64,000 nucleotides of DNA. It comes from Bacillus sp. AFS015802 (GTDB lineage Bacteria; Bacillota; Bacilli; Bacillales; Bacillaceae_B). Shown here one piece after another: positions 17,381 to 24,217 of the stretch. A program made the translations under genes and the position numbers. Below the pieces are notes generated by a model, which saw nothing but the letters and a program-made list of their open reading frames with translations, did no database searches and had not been told where the DNA came from. Location: the NCBI RefSeq assembly GCF_002561455.1, contig NZ_NTUP01000066.1, positions 356,802 through 420,801 on the forward strand, read 5' to 3'. Position 1 is the first letter of the stretch, and the number at the start of each line of letters is the position of its first letter.

Positions 17381-17752
17381 ATGTATGGTGGCGGAGACTT
17401 TATGTTTCAAGCGGTCCCGATTTTCATCGGAATCATCTTTGTGATTATCATTTCATTCATTTTATTTTCTGCGATAAAAGGGATAACGCAGTGGAGTCAG
17501 AACAATCAATCGCCCAACCTGACTGTGCGGGCAAAAGTGCTCGGCAAACGGACGGCTGTAAGGGGTGGTGGAGAGACCAGGGCTTATAGCCGTTATTTCA
17601 TCACTTTCGAAGTGGAGAGCGGCGACAGGATGGAACTACAGGTGAAGGAAACGGATTACGGGATGCTCGTTGAAGGGGACGAAGGGGAGTTGACCTTTCA
17701 GGGAACGCGTTATCTGGGATTCGAACGTCAGGCGTACGAGATTGAATCATAA
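17381..17752 (+). CDS. DUF2500 family small membrane protein
   Basis: A 123-residue protein with one N-terminal membrane helix (about residues 9-31, VPIFIGIIFVIIISFILF) and a small extracytoplasmic beta domain. The latter contains the conserved features VRAKVLGKRT, YFITFEVESGDRMELQV and GTRYLGFER. ATG 17381 lies 8 nt after AAAGGGGG; the ATG two codons upstream is too close to it. No function is known for the family. The gene is monocistronic. Confidence 0.8.
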   Translation: MYGGGDFMFQAVPIFIGIIFVIIISFILFSAIKGITQWSQNNQSPNLTVRAKVLGKRTAVRGGGETRAYSRYFITFEVESGDRMELQVKETDYGMLVEGDEGELTFQGTRYLGFERQAYEIES

Positions 17753-17761
17753 ATATAAACG

Positions 17762-17800
17762 AAAAGGCCGGCCACTCGATGATCGAGTAGCCGGCCTTTA
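17762..17800. terminator. Strong bidirectional terminator between convergent genes
   Basis: A near-perfect stem (AAAGGCCGGC...GCCGGCCTTT with inner CTCGA/TCGAG) serves the DUF2500 gene (+) and rluF (-). Confidence 0.88.
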
Positions 17801-17806
17801 TAACAA

Positions 17807-18514
17807 TTACCATTCCTTCGGCTCATAATCCAGATCCTGAAACAATCGCGTCTTCTCTTTTTTAGAAAGATCCCGCCATTGTCCCACAGGAAGATTGCCT
17901 AAATGAATATTCATGATGCGAGTGCGCTGCAGGCGGTATACTTCATACCCAAGGGCCTCACACATACGGCGGATCTGACGGTTCAATCCTTGAGTCAACG
18001 TGATTTGGAACACGTACTTCGACACCTGCTCCACTTTACAAGGAAGGGTTTTCGTTCCAAGAATCTTGACACCTTCTGACATCTGTTTCAAAAAATCCTC
18101 TGAAATCGGCCTATCCACCGTGACGATATATTCCTTCTCATGCTGATTTTCTGCGCGGAGGATTTCATTGACGATATCCCCGTCATTCGTCAGAAGAATC
18201 AAGCCGTCGGAATCCTTGTCCAGTCGTCCGATGTTAAAGATGCGCAGTGGATGGTTGACGAGGTCCACAATATTCCCTTTAACGCCTTTTTCTGTCGTAC
18301 TAGTAATTCCGACCGGCTTATTTAGAGCGATGTACACATTATTACGGGCGACACGGACGGGGGCTCCGCTGACCAAAACATCATCCCCGGGATTCACTTG
18401 ATCACCAATCTTCGCAATCTTCCCGTTGATCGTGACCCTGCCTTCAGTGATCAATTTATCGGCACCGCGTCTCGATGCCTTCCCGGCTTCACTTATATAT
18501 TTATTAATTCGCAT
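17807..18514 (-). CDS. rluF: 23S rRNA pseudouridine synthase, RluF type
   Basis: About 235 residues. An N-terminal S4 RNA-binding domain ([19 protein letters not shown]) is followed by an RsuA/RluB/E/F catalytic domain with the active-site Asp in [18 protein letters not shown] and the conserved [15 protein letters not shown]. The segment [18 protein letters not shown] is characteristic of RluF, which modifies U2604 (E. coli numbering) of 23S rRNA. The start is placed at the ATG for MRINK; a GTG three codons upstream is an alternative. The orthology call is from remembered E. coli RluF sequence. Confidence 0.88.
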   Translation of the reverse strand: MRINKYISEAGKASRRGADKLITEGRVTINGKIAKIGDQVNPGDDVLVSGAPVRVARNNVYIALNKPVGITSTTEKGVKGNIVDLVNHPLRIFNIGRLDKDSDGLILLTNDGDIVNEILRAENQHEKEYIVTVDRPISEDFLKQMSEGVKILGTKTLPCKVEQVSKYVFQITLTQGLNRQIRRMCEALGYEVYRLQRTRIMNIHLGNLPVGQWRDLSKKEKTRLFQDLDYEPKEW

Positions 18515-18613
18515 ATTCAACACAACCTTATACTCAAATTGACTATACTAAGAATATCGGACTGGCACGTTATTTTCAAGGAAATCCACATTCGGGGTTT
18601 TTTGAAAAAATCC

Positions 18614-18645
18614 CTTTACATTCACGCTGCGTCAACCTGTAAAGT
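18614..18645 (+). promoter_or_regulatory. MerR-type promoter/operator with 19-bp spacer
   Basis: TTTACA (18615-18620) and TAAAGT (18640-18645) are separated by 19 bp and embedded in the inverted repeat CTTTACA (18614-18620) / TGTAAAG (18638-18644). An over-long spacer within a dyad is the hallmark of promoters that MerR proteins activate by DNA distortion. It drives the MerR gene at 18669, so autoactivation is likely. Confidence 0.82.
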
Positions 18646-18668
18646 AAGAATTGTCAGGAGGTGACTTC

Positions 18669-19433
18669 ATGGAATATACCGTCAAAAAACTGGGGGAGAT
18701 CGCTGGGGTGAGCACGAGGACTATCCGTTATTATGATGAAATTGAGCTTCTGAAGCCGGCCAGGACCAATTCGTCAGGATACCGGATATACGGGCAGAAG
18801 GAAGTCGACCGCCTGCAGCAGATCCTCTTTTACAAAGAGTTGGGTGTAGGACTGGATGAAATCAAGGATATTCTGGATGATCCTGCCTTTGACGCAACAA
18901 AAGCTTTAGAGGAACACCGCGAACAATTACTCACAAGACGCGCACAGATTGATCAGCTGATTGAGAATGTCGATAAAACCATTGGTGTAAAGAAAGGGAG
19001 ATGCAACATGTCAGATAAAGAAAAGTTCGAAGGATTCAAAGAGAAACTGGTGGAAGACAATGAGAAAACGTACGGGAAAGAAGTACGGGAAAAATACGGA
19101 GACAAAAGAGTGGATGAGTCCAACGCCAAAGTCATGAACATGTCTCAGGAAGACTATGAAAAGGTCACAGGGCTTGAAAAGGAAATGAAAGCTGTGTTGG
19201 CGGAAGCATTCCAAACGGGAGATCCAGCTAGCGACATCAGTCAGAAAGCAGCCGACCTGCATAAAAAGTGGATCTCCTTCTACTGGGGTCACTACAGCAA
19301 AGAAGCCCATGCCGGCCTTGCTCAGATGTATGTGGACGATGAACGGTTCAAGGCTTATTATGATGCTGAACAAGAAGGCATGGCGGAATTCTTGCGGGAT
19401 GCGATCTATGTATACACGGGTCAAAATTCTTAA
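18669..19433 (+). CDS. MerR family regulator with TipAS antibiotic-recognition domain
   Basis: A 254-residue activator. Residues 1-70 form the MerR winged helix (YTVKKLGEIAGVSTRTIRYYDEIELLKP), residues about 75-115 the dimerisation coiled coil, and the rest a TipAS-type all-helical domain with YWGHYSKEAHAGLAQMYVDDERF. TipA/Mta-class proteins bind drugs and induce their own promoter and multidrug exporters. No exporter gene is adjacent, so the target regulon is elsewhere or limited to this gene. ATG 18669 follows AGGAGGTGA; an upstream TTG at 18651 is rejected. Confidence 0.92.
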   Translation: MEYTVKKLGEIAGVSTRTIRYYDEIELLKPARTNSSGYRIYGQKEVDRLQQILFYKELGVGLDEIKDILDDPAFDATKALEEHREQLLTRRAQIDQLIENVDKTIGVKKGRCNMSDKEKFEGFKEKLVEDNEKTYGKEVREKYGDKRVDESNAKVMNMSQEDYEKVTGLEKEMKAVLAEAFQTGDPASDISQKAADLHKKWISFYWGHYSKEAHAGLAQMYVDDERFKAYYDAEQEGMAEFLRDAIYVYTGQNS

Positions 19434-19527
19434 GTGGAATAAACAAGAAGTACTCTATTCCTCCGATAAGTGTTATGATAAGGGAACGAACGTGAAAGAA
19501 CGAACCTGATCATAACGGAGTGAAAAA

Positions 19528-19677
19528 ATGAGTAAACCAAAGAAAAAGAGCGGAACGGGCCAAGGCACTGGCAAAAAAGGCTGGAATCGCTGGCAGGCCG
19601 GGGCGAATAAAAAGAAGAGCAACAAACCTTATACGAGTAAAGGTGTAAAGCACGGGAGCAAGCAGGAAGATCAATAG
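19528..19677 (+). CDS. Small basic protein of 49 residues (DUF3934-like)
   Basis: The reading frame encodes a very basic protein with GTGQGTGKKGWNRWQAGAN in its middle and 14 Lys residues, ending KHGSKQEDQ. From memory, the GTGKKGWNRWQ motif is typical of DUF3934, a tiny Bacillus family of unknown role. The A-rich stretch before the ATG contains CGGAGTG as ribosome site, and a terminator follows. Lys/Gly/Trp richness suggests RNA or nucleic acid binding, but this is only inference. Confidence 0.75.
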   Translation: MSKPKKKSGTGQGTGKKGWNRWQAGANKKKSNKPYTSKGVKHGSKQEDQ

Positions 19678-19687
19678 TGATCGGGGC

Positions 19688-19718
19688 GCCTATTTCCTTT
19701 CGGGGAAGTAGGCTTTTT
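19688..19718 (+). terminator. Intrinsic terminator
   Basis: A 10-bp stem GCCTATTTCC / GGAAGTAGGC (one G-U) followed by TTTTT, 10 bases after the small basic gene. Confidence 0.85.
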
Positions 19719-19751
19719 AATGGCATTGAAATGACTAAATGAAAATAACAT

Positions 19752-19904
19752 TTGCTTTTTTTACGATTTCCTGTTATTCTAAGAAAGAATTATTTTTGTT
19801 CGGTCTGTAAGGAATGAAAGTATTTAAACTTTTCGCCTTTGATATCTAATTGAGCAATAATAGTAATAAATCGTGGATTCAATTCCACACAGGAGGAAAC
19901 ACAC
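19752..19904 (+). promoter_or_regulatory. Promoter and long cold-shock leader of csp copy 1
   Basis: TTGCTT (19752-19757), 17 bp and TATTCT (19775-19780) form the promoter. A 5' untranslated region of roughly 115 nt follows, with ATTTTTGTTCGGTCTGTAAG near its start and a small hairpin GTGGA/TCCAC just before the AGGAGG. The same elements recur before copy 2. Long structured leaders are how cold shock mRNAs are translated selectively in the cold. Confidence 0.75.
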
Positions 19905-20105
19905 ATGCAAGAAGGTACAGTAAAATGGTTTAACGCAGAAAAAGGTTTCGGTTTCATCGAAATCGAAGGTGGAGAAGATGTATTCGTACATTTCTCAGCT
20001 ATCCAAGGCGAAGGATTTAAATCTTTAGACGAAGGTCAAAAAGTTACATTTGACACTGAGCAAGGTCAACGTGGACTTCAAGCGACTAACGTAAACAAAG
20101 CGTAA
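19905..20105 (+). CDS. Cold shock protein, CspA/CspB type (copy 1)
   Basis: A 66-residue single cold-shock domain that acts as an RNA chaperone in the cytoplasm. RNP1 is KGFGFIE and RNP2 is VFVHFSAI; the N-terminal GTVKWFN is canonical. Codon usage is strongly biased (GAA, GGT, GTA), as expected for a highly expressed gene and unlike its neighbours. The protein is identical to copy 2 at 20648, and the DNA differs at a single synonymous site near the 3' end. Confidence 0.97.
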   Translation: MQEGTVKWFNAEKGFGFIEIEGGEDVFVHFSAIQGEGFKSLDEGQKVTFDTEQGQRGLQATNVNKA

Positions 20106-20119
20106 TAGCTTTTAAAGAA

Positions 20120-20147
20120 GGACTCTCTTTTGAGGGTCTTTTTTTTG
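20120..20147 (+). terminator. Terminator of csp copy 1
   Basis: Stem GACTCTC / GAGGGTC, loop TTTT, then eight T residues. Confidence 0.88.
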
Positions 20148-20149
20148 TC

Positions 20150-20183
20150 GTAAAAAAAAGGGTGCCACATGCTTGGCACCTTT
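20150..20183 (-). terminator. Terminator for the minus-strand small gene
   Basis: On the minus strand the stem GGTGCCA / TGGCACC is followed by a run of T residues. It lies just downstream of the gene ending at 20189. Confidence 0.8.
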
Positions 20184-20188
20184 CAACA

Positions 20189-20401
20189 TTACGTTAACGC
20201 GTATTTCATGATTCCTTGAATGTAGACCGACGTTTCCTTCGGCGTACATTCCCTGATCTTGATCTTGCCTTCTTTTTCTAATGCAGATGCCGCCGTTTCA
20301 ATGGCTTCTGCTTCTTCCTGCGAAGAGACAGGAAGTTCGATCGAAAAGAAATTCCCTCGACTCGCTTGACTCAGGCTTTTAAATAACGTGTTTTTATTCA
20401 T
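20189..20401 (-). CDS. Hypothetical protein of 70 residues
   Basis: A small, mixed-charge, soluble protein (MNKNTLFKSLSQASRGNFF at the start, helical Glu-rich centre, ECTPKETSVYIQGIMKYALT at the end). The ribosome site AAGGGGATGA and a dedicated terminator support it as a real gene. It lies between the two identical csp copies on the opposite strand, so it must predate or have entered with the duplication. I do not recognise a family. Confidence 0.65.
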   Translation of the reverse strand: MNKNTLFKSLSQASRGNFFSIELPVSSQEEAEAIETAASALEKEGKIKIRECTPKETSVYIQGIMKYALT

Positions 20402-20491
20402 TGGGTCATCCCCTTTATATCTCTTACTTTCGACAAAGGGACAGGATTCTCCTTTATAAAGAAAGAGTTTGGAGCGAAAATTTGAATCGAT

Positions 20492-20647
20492 TTGCTTTTT
20501 ATCCGTTTATCTGTTAGTCTTAGGAAGAATTATTTTTGTTCGGTCTGTAAGGAAAGAATAAGTTTTAAACTTTTCGCCTTTGATATCTAACTTGAGCAAC
20601 GATAGTAATAAATCGTGGATGCAACGTCCACACAGGAGGATACACAC
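20492..20647 (+). promoter_or_regulatory. Promoter and cold-shock leader of csp copy 2
   Basis: TTGCTT (20492-20497), 17 bp and TAGTCT (20515-20520), then a leader nearly identical to that of copy 1. The pre-SD hairpin keeps its stem (GTGGA/TCCAC) while the loop differs (TGCAACG here, TTCAAT in copy 1), so the duplication included the promoter and untranslated region. Confidence 0.75.
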
Positions 20648-20848
20648 ATGCAAGAAGGTACAGTAAAATGGTTTAACGCAGAAAAAGGTTTCGGTTTCAT
20701 CGAAATCGAAGGTGGAGAAGATGTATTCGTACATTTCTCAGCTATCCAAGGCGAAGGATTTAAATCTTTAGACGAAGGTCAAAAAGTTACATTTGACACT
20801 GAGCAAGGTCAACGTGGACTTCAAGCGACTAACGTTAACAAAGCGTAA
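20648..20848 (+). CDS. Cold shock protein, CspA/CspB type (copy 2)
   Basis: The 66-residue product is identical to the protein encoded at 19905-20105, with RNP1 KGFGFIE and RNP2 VFVHFSAI. The start is the ATG after AGGAGGATACACAC; a longer frame reaching back to 20615 runs through the leader and is rejected. One synonymous difference (GTA to GTT in a C-terminal Val codon) in 201 nt points to recent duplication or ongoing gene conversion. Confidence 0.97.
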   Translation: MQEGTVKWFNAEKGFGFIEIEGGEDVFVHFSAIQGEGFKSLDEGQKVTFDTEQGQRGLQATNVNKA

Positions 20849-20860
20849 TAGCTTTTGATC

Positions 20861-20890
20861 AAGGGACTCTCTCAGGAGGGTCCTTTTTTT
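20861..20890 (+). terminator. Terminator of csp copy 2
   Basis: Stem GGACTCTC / GGAGGGTCC with a short loop followed by TTTTTTT. Confidence 0.88.
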
Positions 20891-20895
20891 ATTGG

Positions 20896-21172
20896 TCGAG
20901 CCGCCTGTGCTTTAGGTGACTGGTAGCTCCGGCGGCTAGCCCCTCGAGGTCATAAGCTAAATAGGCCAGGAAGGCAAAAAACGCCTTCCCAGCCTATTCA
21001 TCTTATGCTTGTCGGGGCTGAACGAGCCGCCTGCACTTTAGATATCTTCCAGCTCCGGCGGCTAGAGGCTCGAGGTCATAAGTCAAACAGGCCAAAAAGG
21101 CAAAGAACGCCTTTCCGGCCTGTTCGCCATATGCTTGTCGCCTCTGGACGAGCCGCCTGCGCTTTAGATATA
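20896..21172. repeat. 126-bp tandem repeat (2.2 copies) forming two long covarying hairpins
   Basis: The segment CGAGCCGCCTG recurs at 20897, 21023 and 21149, an exact 126-bp period. Between copies each unit folds into one long interrupted hairpin (20925-21033 and 21051-21158). The outer arms are CCGGCGGCT / AGCCGCC, then TAG-CCCC-TCGAGG...CATAAG / CTTATG or ATATG...TTGTCG-GGGC, capped by an inner stem around GGAAGGC / CGCCTTCC. The two units differ by compensatory changes (CCCC/GGGG against GAGGC/GCCTC, and ATAGG/CCTAT against ACAGG/CCTGT). No protein-coding reading is convincing. It fills most of the gap between csp copy 2 and dbpA. Confidence 0.85.
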
Positions 21173-21200
21173 AAAAGGGACCGACAGATTCGTCGGTCCC
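21171..21200 (-). terminator. Orphan terminator-like hairpin, oriented for the minus strand
   Basis: A 9-bp stem GGGACCGAC / GTCGGTCCC (21177-21185, 21192-21200) with TTTTTA following on the minus strand. No minus-strand gene lies to its right, so it would stop antisense transcription into the repeat. The rest of the gap (21201-21359) is A/T-rich dbpA leader, in which I see no defined element. Confidence 0.5.
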
Positions 21201-21359
21201 GGAGACAACATGTTACAAGTTAAAAATGGTTAGGTAAAGCATAACATACTATTGGGGGAATACCTAAATAAATTTAAAAAGAATTTAAGAGGGGTATTTT
21301 TCATTGAATAGAATCAGCGCTTTTCTATGAAAATAAGAAAAAATAAATGAGGTTTTGAT

Positions 21360-22805
21360 ATGACAATGAAACAATTTAAGGATTATAAGCTCAGTGGAGA
21401 GATTGTCAGGGCGCTTTCCGGTTTAGGCTATGAAGCTCCAACCGAAGTGCAATCCAAGGTGCTGCCACTCGCTCTTGAGAAAAGGGATCTGGTGGTCCGT
21501 TCCCAAACGGGAAGCGGGAAGACGGCTTCTTTCGGGATACCGCTTTGTGAGATGGTGGAATGGGAAGAAAACAAGCCACAGGCACTTGTCCTGACGCCGA
21601 CCCGCGAATTGGCGGTTCAAGTAAAAGAAGATATCACCAACATCGGGAGGTATAAGCGAATCAAAGCGGCGGCCGTGTATGGGAAATCTCCTTTCCATCG
21701 CCAGAAGCTTGAGCTGAAGCAAAAAAATCATGTTGTCGTCGGTACACCAGGACGGGTTCTCGAACATATTGAAAAAGGGACGTTTCCCCTGGACAAGCTT
21801 CAATACCTTGTGATCGATGAAGCGGATGAAATGCTTAACATGGGGTTTATCGATCAAGTGGAATCGATTATTCAGGAGTTACCAACAGATCGAGTAACAT
21901 TGACCTTCTCTGCTACCTTACCAGAGGATGTTGAAGCACTCTGCCACAAGTATATGGAGAAACCTGTTCATATTGAGATCAAGGCAACGGGTATTACAAC
22001 GGATAAAATCGATCATTCGGTTCTTGAAGTGAGAGAAGAGGATAAGGTGTCCCTTCTGAAAAACGTGACGACCGTGGAAAATCCCGATAGCTGCATCATT
22101 TTTTGCCGGACGAAGGAAAATGTGGATACTTTATGTGAAGAGCTGGACCGGTCTGGTTATCCTGTGGATAAGATCCATGGCGGCATGATCCAGGAAGCAC
22201 GTTTCGAAGTGATGGACGATTTTAAAAGGGGGGAATTCCGCTACCTGGTTGCTACCGACGTGGCAGCCCGCGGAATCGACATCGAGAATATCACCCACGT
22301 CATCAATTATGATATTCCCATGGAGAAAGAAAGTTATGTTCACCGCACCGGCAGAACGGGACGAGCGGGTCTGACAGGCAAAGCAATCACGTTCTCGACA
22401 CCATATGAAGAGAAATTCCTTGAAGAGATCGAGGAGTATATCGGGTTTGTGATTCCTAAGGTGGCTGCGCCTACGCAGGATACTGTAGCGAATGCGAAAG
22501 ATGATTTTGAACGGAAGCTGGATGAGGAGCCCGATTATAAATCGGACAAGAGCGAGCAGTTGAACAGAGATATCATGAAGCTCTACTTCAATGGCGGAAA
22601 GAAAAAGAAGATCAGGGCAGTCGATTTCGTCGGGACGATTGCGAAAATCGAGGGCGTGACGGCTGATGACATCGGTATCATCACGATCCAGGAAAACCTT
22701 TCCTACGTGGAAATTTTAAACGGTAAGGGTCCGCTGGTGTTACAGGCTATGAAAAAGACGACGGTAAAAGGTAAAATGCTGAAGGTTCATGAAGCAAGGA
22801 AATAA
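21360..22805 (+). CDS. dbpA: ATP-dependent DEAD-box RNA helicase DbpA/YxiN type
   Basis: A 481-residue helicase that remodels 23S rRNA helix 92 during 50S assembly. Motifs in order: Q-motif ([13 protein letters not shown]), I (SQTGSGKT), Ia (PTRELAVQ), II (DEAD in [11 protein letters not shown]), III (SAT), IV (IIFCRTKE), V ([11 protein letters not shown]) and VI ([10 protein letters not shown]). Residues about 405-481 form the RNA-recognition-like C-terminal domain specific to DbpA ([21 protein letters not shown]). The length matches B. subtilis YxiN. Its position after two cold shock genes fits a cold or RNA-folding theme. The ribosome site is weak (TGAGG). Confidence 0.94.
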   Translation: MTMKQFKDYKLSGEIVRALSGLGYEAPTEVQSKVLPLALEKRDLVVRSQTGSGKTASFGIPLCEMVEWEENKPQALVLTPTRELAVQVKEDITNIGRYKRIKAAAVYGKSPFHRQKLELKQKNHVVVGTPGRVLEHIEKGTFPLDKLQYLVIDEADEMLNMGFIDQVESIIQELPTDRVTLTFSATLPEDVEALCHKYMEKPVHIEIKATGITTDKIDHSVLEVREEDKVSLLKNVTTVENPDSCIIFCRTKENVDTLCEELDRSGYPVDKIHGGMIQEARFEVMDDFKRGEFRYLVATDVAARGIDIENITHVINYDIPMEKESYVHRTGRTGRAGLTGKAITFSTPYEEKFLEEIEEYIGFVIPKVAAPTQDTVANAKDDFERKLDEEPDYKSDKSEQLNRDIMKLYFNGGKKKKIRAVDFVGTIAKIEGVTADDIGIITIQENLSYVEILNGKGPLVLQAMKKTTVKGKMLKVHEARK

Positions 22806-22832
22806 AGAATGTTTATAAGAGGTTGAAACATG

Positions 22833-22865
22833 CAGCGAATTTTTTGAGATTCGCTGTTTTTTTTA
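22833..22865 (+). terminator. Terminator of dbpA
   Basis: An 8-bp stem CAGCGAAT / ATTCGCTG followed by nine T residues. Confidence 0.9.
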
Positions 22866-22942
22866 TGATTTGGTAGGCCAGCCCTGCATCTCCTTGTCCC
22901 TACCCAGAAACATTATATAGGTCAAAGAATCAATCAGCACAT

Positions 22943-22973
22943 GTGGGACACGGTGCCTGTCCCCCTGTCCCAC
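22943..22973. repeat. Short inverted repeat GTGGGACA / TGTCCCAC
   Basis: A perfect 8-bp stem with a C-rich loop (CGGTGCCTGTCCCCC), not followed by a T-run. It resembles short palindromic intergenic elements seen in many Bacillus genomes. It shares the GGGAC theme with, but is distinct from, the AGGGACGGACC family further right. Confidence 0.5.
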
Positions 22974-22995
22974 CCAACGTTATCGAAAAATAATG

Positions 22996-23053
22996 TTGTA
23001 ATCGTTTTCAACTTGTTGTATTATTCAGTTAAAGGAAATCCGAAACGTTTTGG
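22996..23053 (+). promoter_or_regulatory. Promoter and operator of the LacI-type regulator gene
   Basis: TTGTAA (22996-23001), 17 bp and TATTAT (23019-23024). Operator CCGAAACGTTTTGG at 23040-23053 sits between the promoter and the ribosome site. The same 14-bp site recurs twice upstream of the glycosidase gene, so the LacI protein probably represses itself and the operon. Confidence 0.75.
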
Positions 23054-23064
23054 GAGATGTGTAA

Positions 23065-24081
23065 GTGACTACGATTAAAGATATTGCAAGAGTAGCTGGA
23101 GTGTCCGTTACGACGGTTTCTAGGGCGTTGAATGGGTATTCTGATGTCAATGAAGATACGAGGAAGAAGATTGCCCAAGTGGCTAAAGAGTTAAATTACA
23201 GTCCGAATTCGATTGCCAGGAGTCTGGTCATGAAGAAGTCGAAAACGATTGGATTACTCGTTTCCGGATTTACGAAGGAAAGTGTGAAGGATAATTTCAT
23301 CGTGGAGGTGCTTGCGGGCATTAATGAATTTGTTTCCGGTTCCGACTACGATCTTGTGTTATTCAACACCAATTCTTCGAAGCAGCGTGAGAAGACGTAT
23401 ACGCAGCTTTGCAGGGAAAGAAGGGTGGATGGGGTGATCATCCAGGGGATCAGGACTGATGATCCTTATTTGCAGGAAGTGGTGGAAAGTGATATTCCCT
23501 GCGTATTGATCGATATCCCACTTGAGTCGGAAAATGTGAGTCATGTGACGACTGATAATGTGTTGGGAGCTGAAAAAGCAGTCCAGCATTTAATCCAATA
23601 TGGGCATACAAACATCGGGATGATTAATGGACATGAATATGCGTTTGTTAGTCAGCAGCGTTTGGAAGGGTACATAAGCGCTTTGCAGGGAGCAAAGGTC
23701 GAACTCAACAAGGACTATATCGTAAATGGGAAGTTTACAGAAGAAAGTGGCAAAAAAGCAGCTGCCGCATTGCTGACCTCACATCCTGAAATGACAGCAT
23801 TATTCTGCGCAAGTGATCTAATGGCCATCGGAGCAATGAGTGCAGCAAAAGAGTTGAACAAAAGAGTGCCGGAAGACCTTTCGATTGTCGGATATGATGA
23901 TATCCTGCTTGCATCTTACGTAAGTCCGAAGCTAACAACCGTTCAACAGAATAAATTTCAATTAGGCTATGAAGCAGCGAAGTTATTGCTGAATCTATTG
24001 ATGAACCAGTCCGGATCACATCGGATGATATTGGAGACAACGTTGATTAAAAGGGAAAGTACGAATCATATAAACGAATAA
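23065..24081 (+). CDS. LacI family transcriptional regulator of the adjacent oligosaccharide operon
   Basis: A 338-residue regulator starting at GTG 23065, 8 nt after GGGAG. The N-terminal helix-turn-helix and hinge are canonical (TIKDIARVAGVSVTTVSRALNGY, then LNYSPNSIARSLVMKKS). The remainder is a periplasmic-binding-protein-like sensor domain (TIGLLVSG, CVLIDIP, VSIVGYDD-type IVGYDDILLASY near residue 275). The three CCGAAACGTTTTGG-type sites around it are strong operator candidates. The inducer is presumably the sugar handled by the downstream genes. Confidence 0.93.
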   Translation: MTTIKDIARVAGVSVTTVSRALNGYSDVNEDTRKKIAQVAKELNYSPNSIARSLVMKKSKTIGLLVSGFTKESVKDNFIVEVLAGINEFVSGSDYDLVLFNTNSSKQREKTYTQLCRERRVDGVIIQGIRTDDPYLQEVVESDIPCVLIDIPLESENVSHVTTDNVLGAEKAVQHLIQYGHTNIGMINGHEYAFVSQQRLEGYISALQGAKVELNKDYIVNGKFTEESGKKAAAALLTSHPEMTALFCASDLMAIGAMSAAKELNKRVPEDLSIVGYDDILLASYVSPKLTTVQQNKFQLGYEAAKLLLNLLMNQSGSHRMILETTLIKRESTNHINE

Positions 24082-24118
24082 ACGTTGGTAGAGATGTTCA
24101 ACAGCCAACGTTTATTTA
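24077..24118 (+). terminator. Hairpin after the LacI gene, probable terminator
   Basis: A perfect 12-bp stem AATAAACGTTGG / CCAACGTTTATT with a 15-nt loop overlaps the stop codon. The trailing sequence has only a few T residues, so termination may be partial. Confidence 0.55.
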
Positions 24119-24128
24119 AAGGCTGGTT

Positions 24129-24185
24129 CCGAAACGTTTTGGTAATGAAATGATTTTTTTTTGCCGAATCTCCAAAACGTTTCGG
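24129..24185 (+). promoter_or_regulatory. Two LacI-family operators upstream of the glycosidase operon
   Basis: CCGAAACGTTTTGG (24129-24142) and CCAAAACGTTTCGG (24172-24185) are reverse complements of each other. They lie 43 bp apart centre to centre, about four helical turns, an arrangement suited to cooperative binding or looping. A T-tract separates them. I could not fix the -10/-35. Confidence 0.78.
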
Positions 24186-24217
24186 AAAAATTGAATGTGA
24201 GAGTAGGAGGAACCAAT

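Noticed and set aside
21005-21223. A 72-codon open frame across the 126-bp repeat
   Set aside because: It has no ribosome site, runs through hairpin arms, and its protein merely mirrors the DNA repeat.
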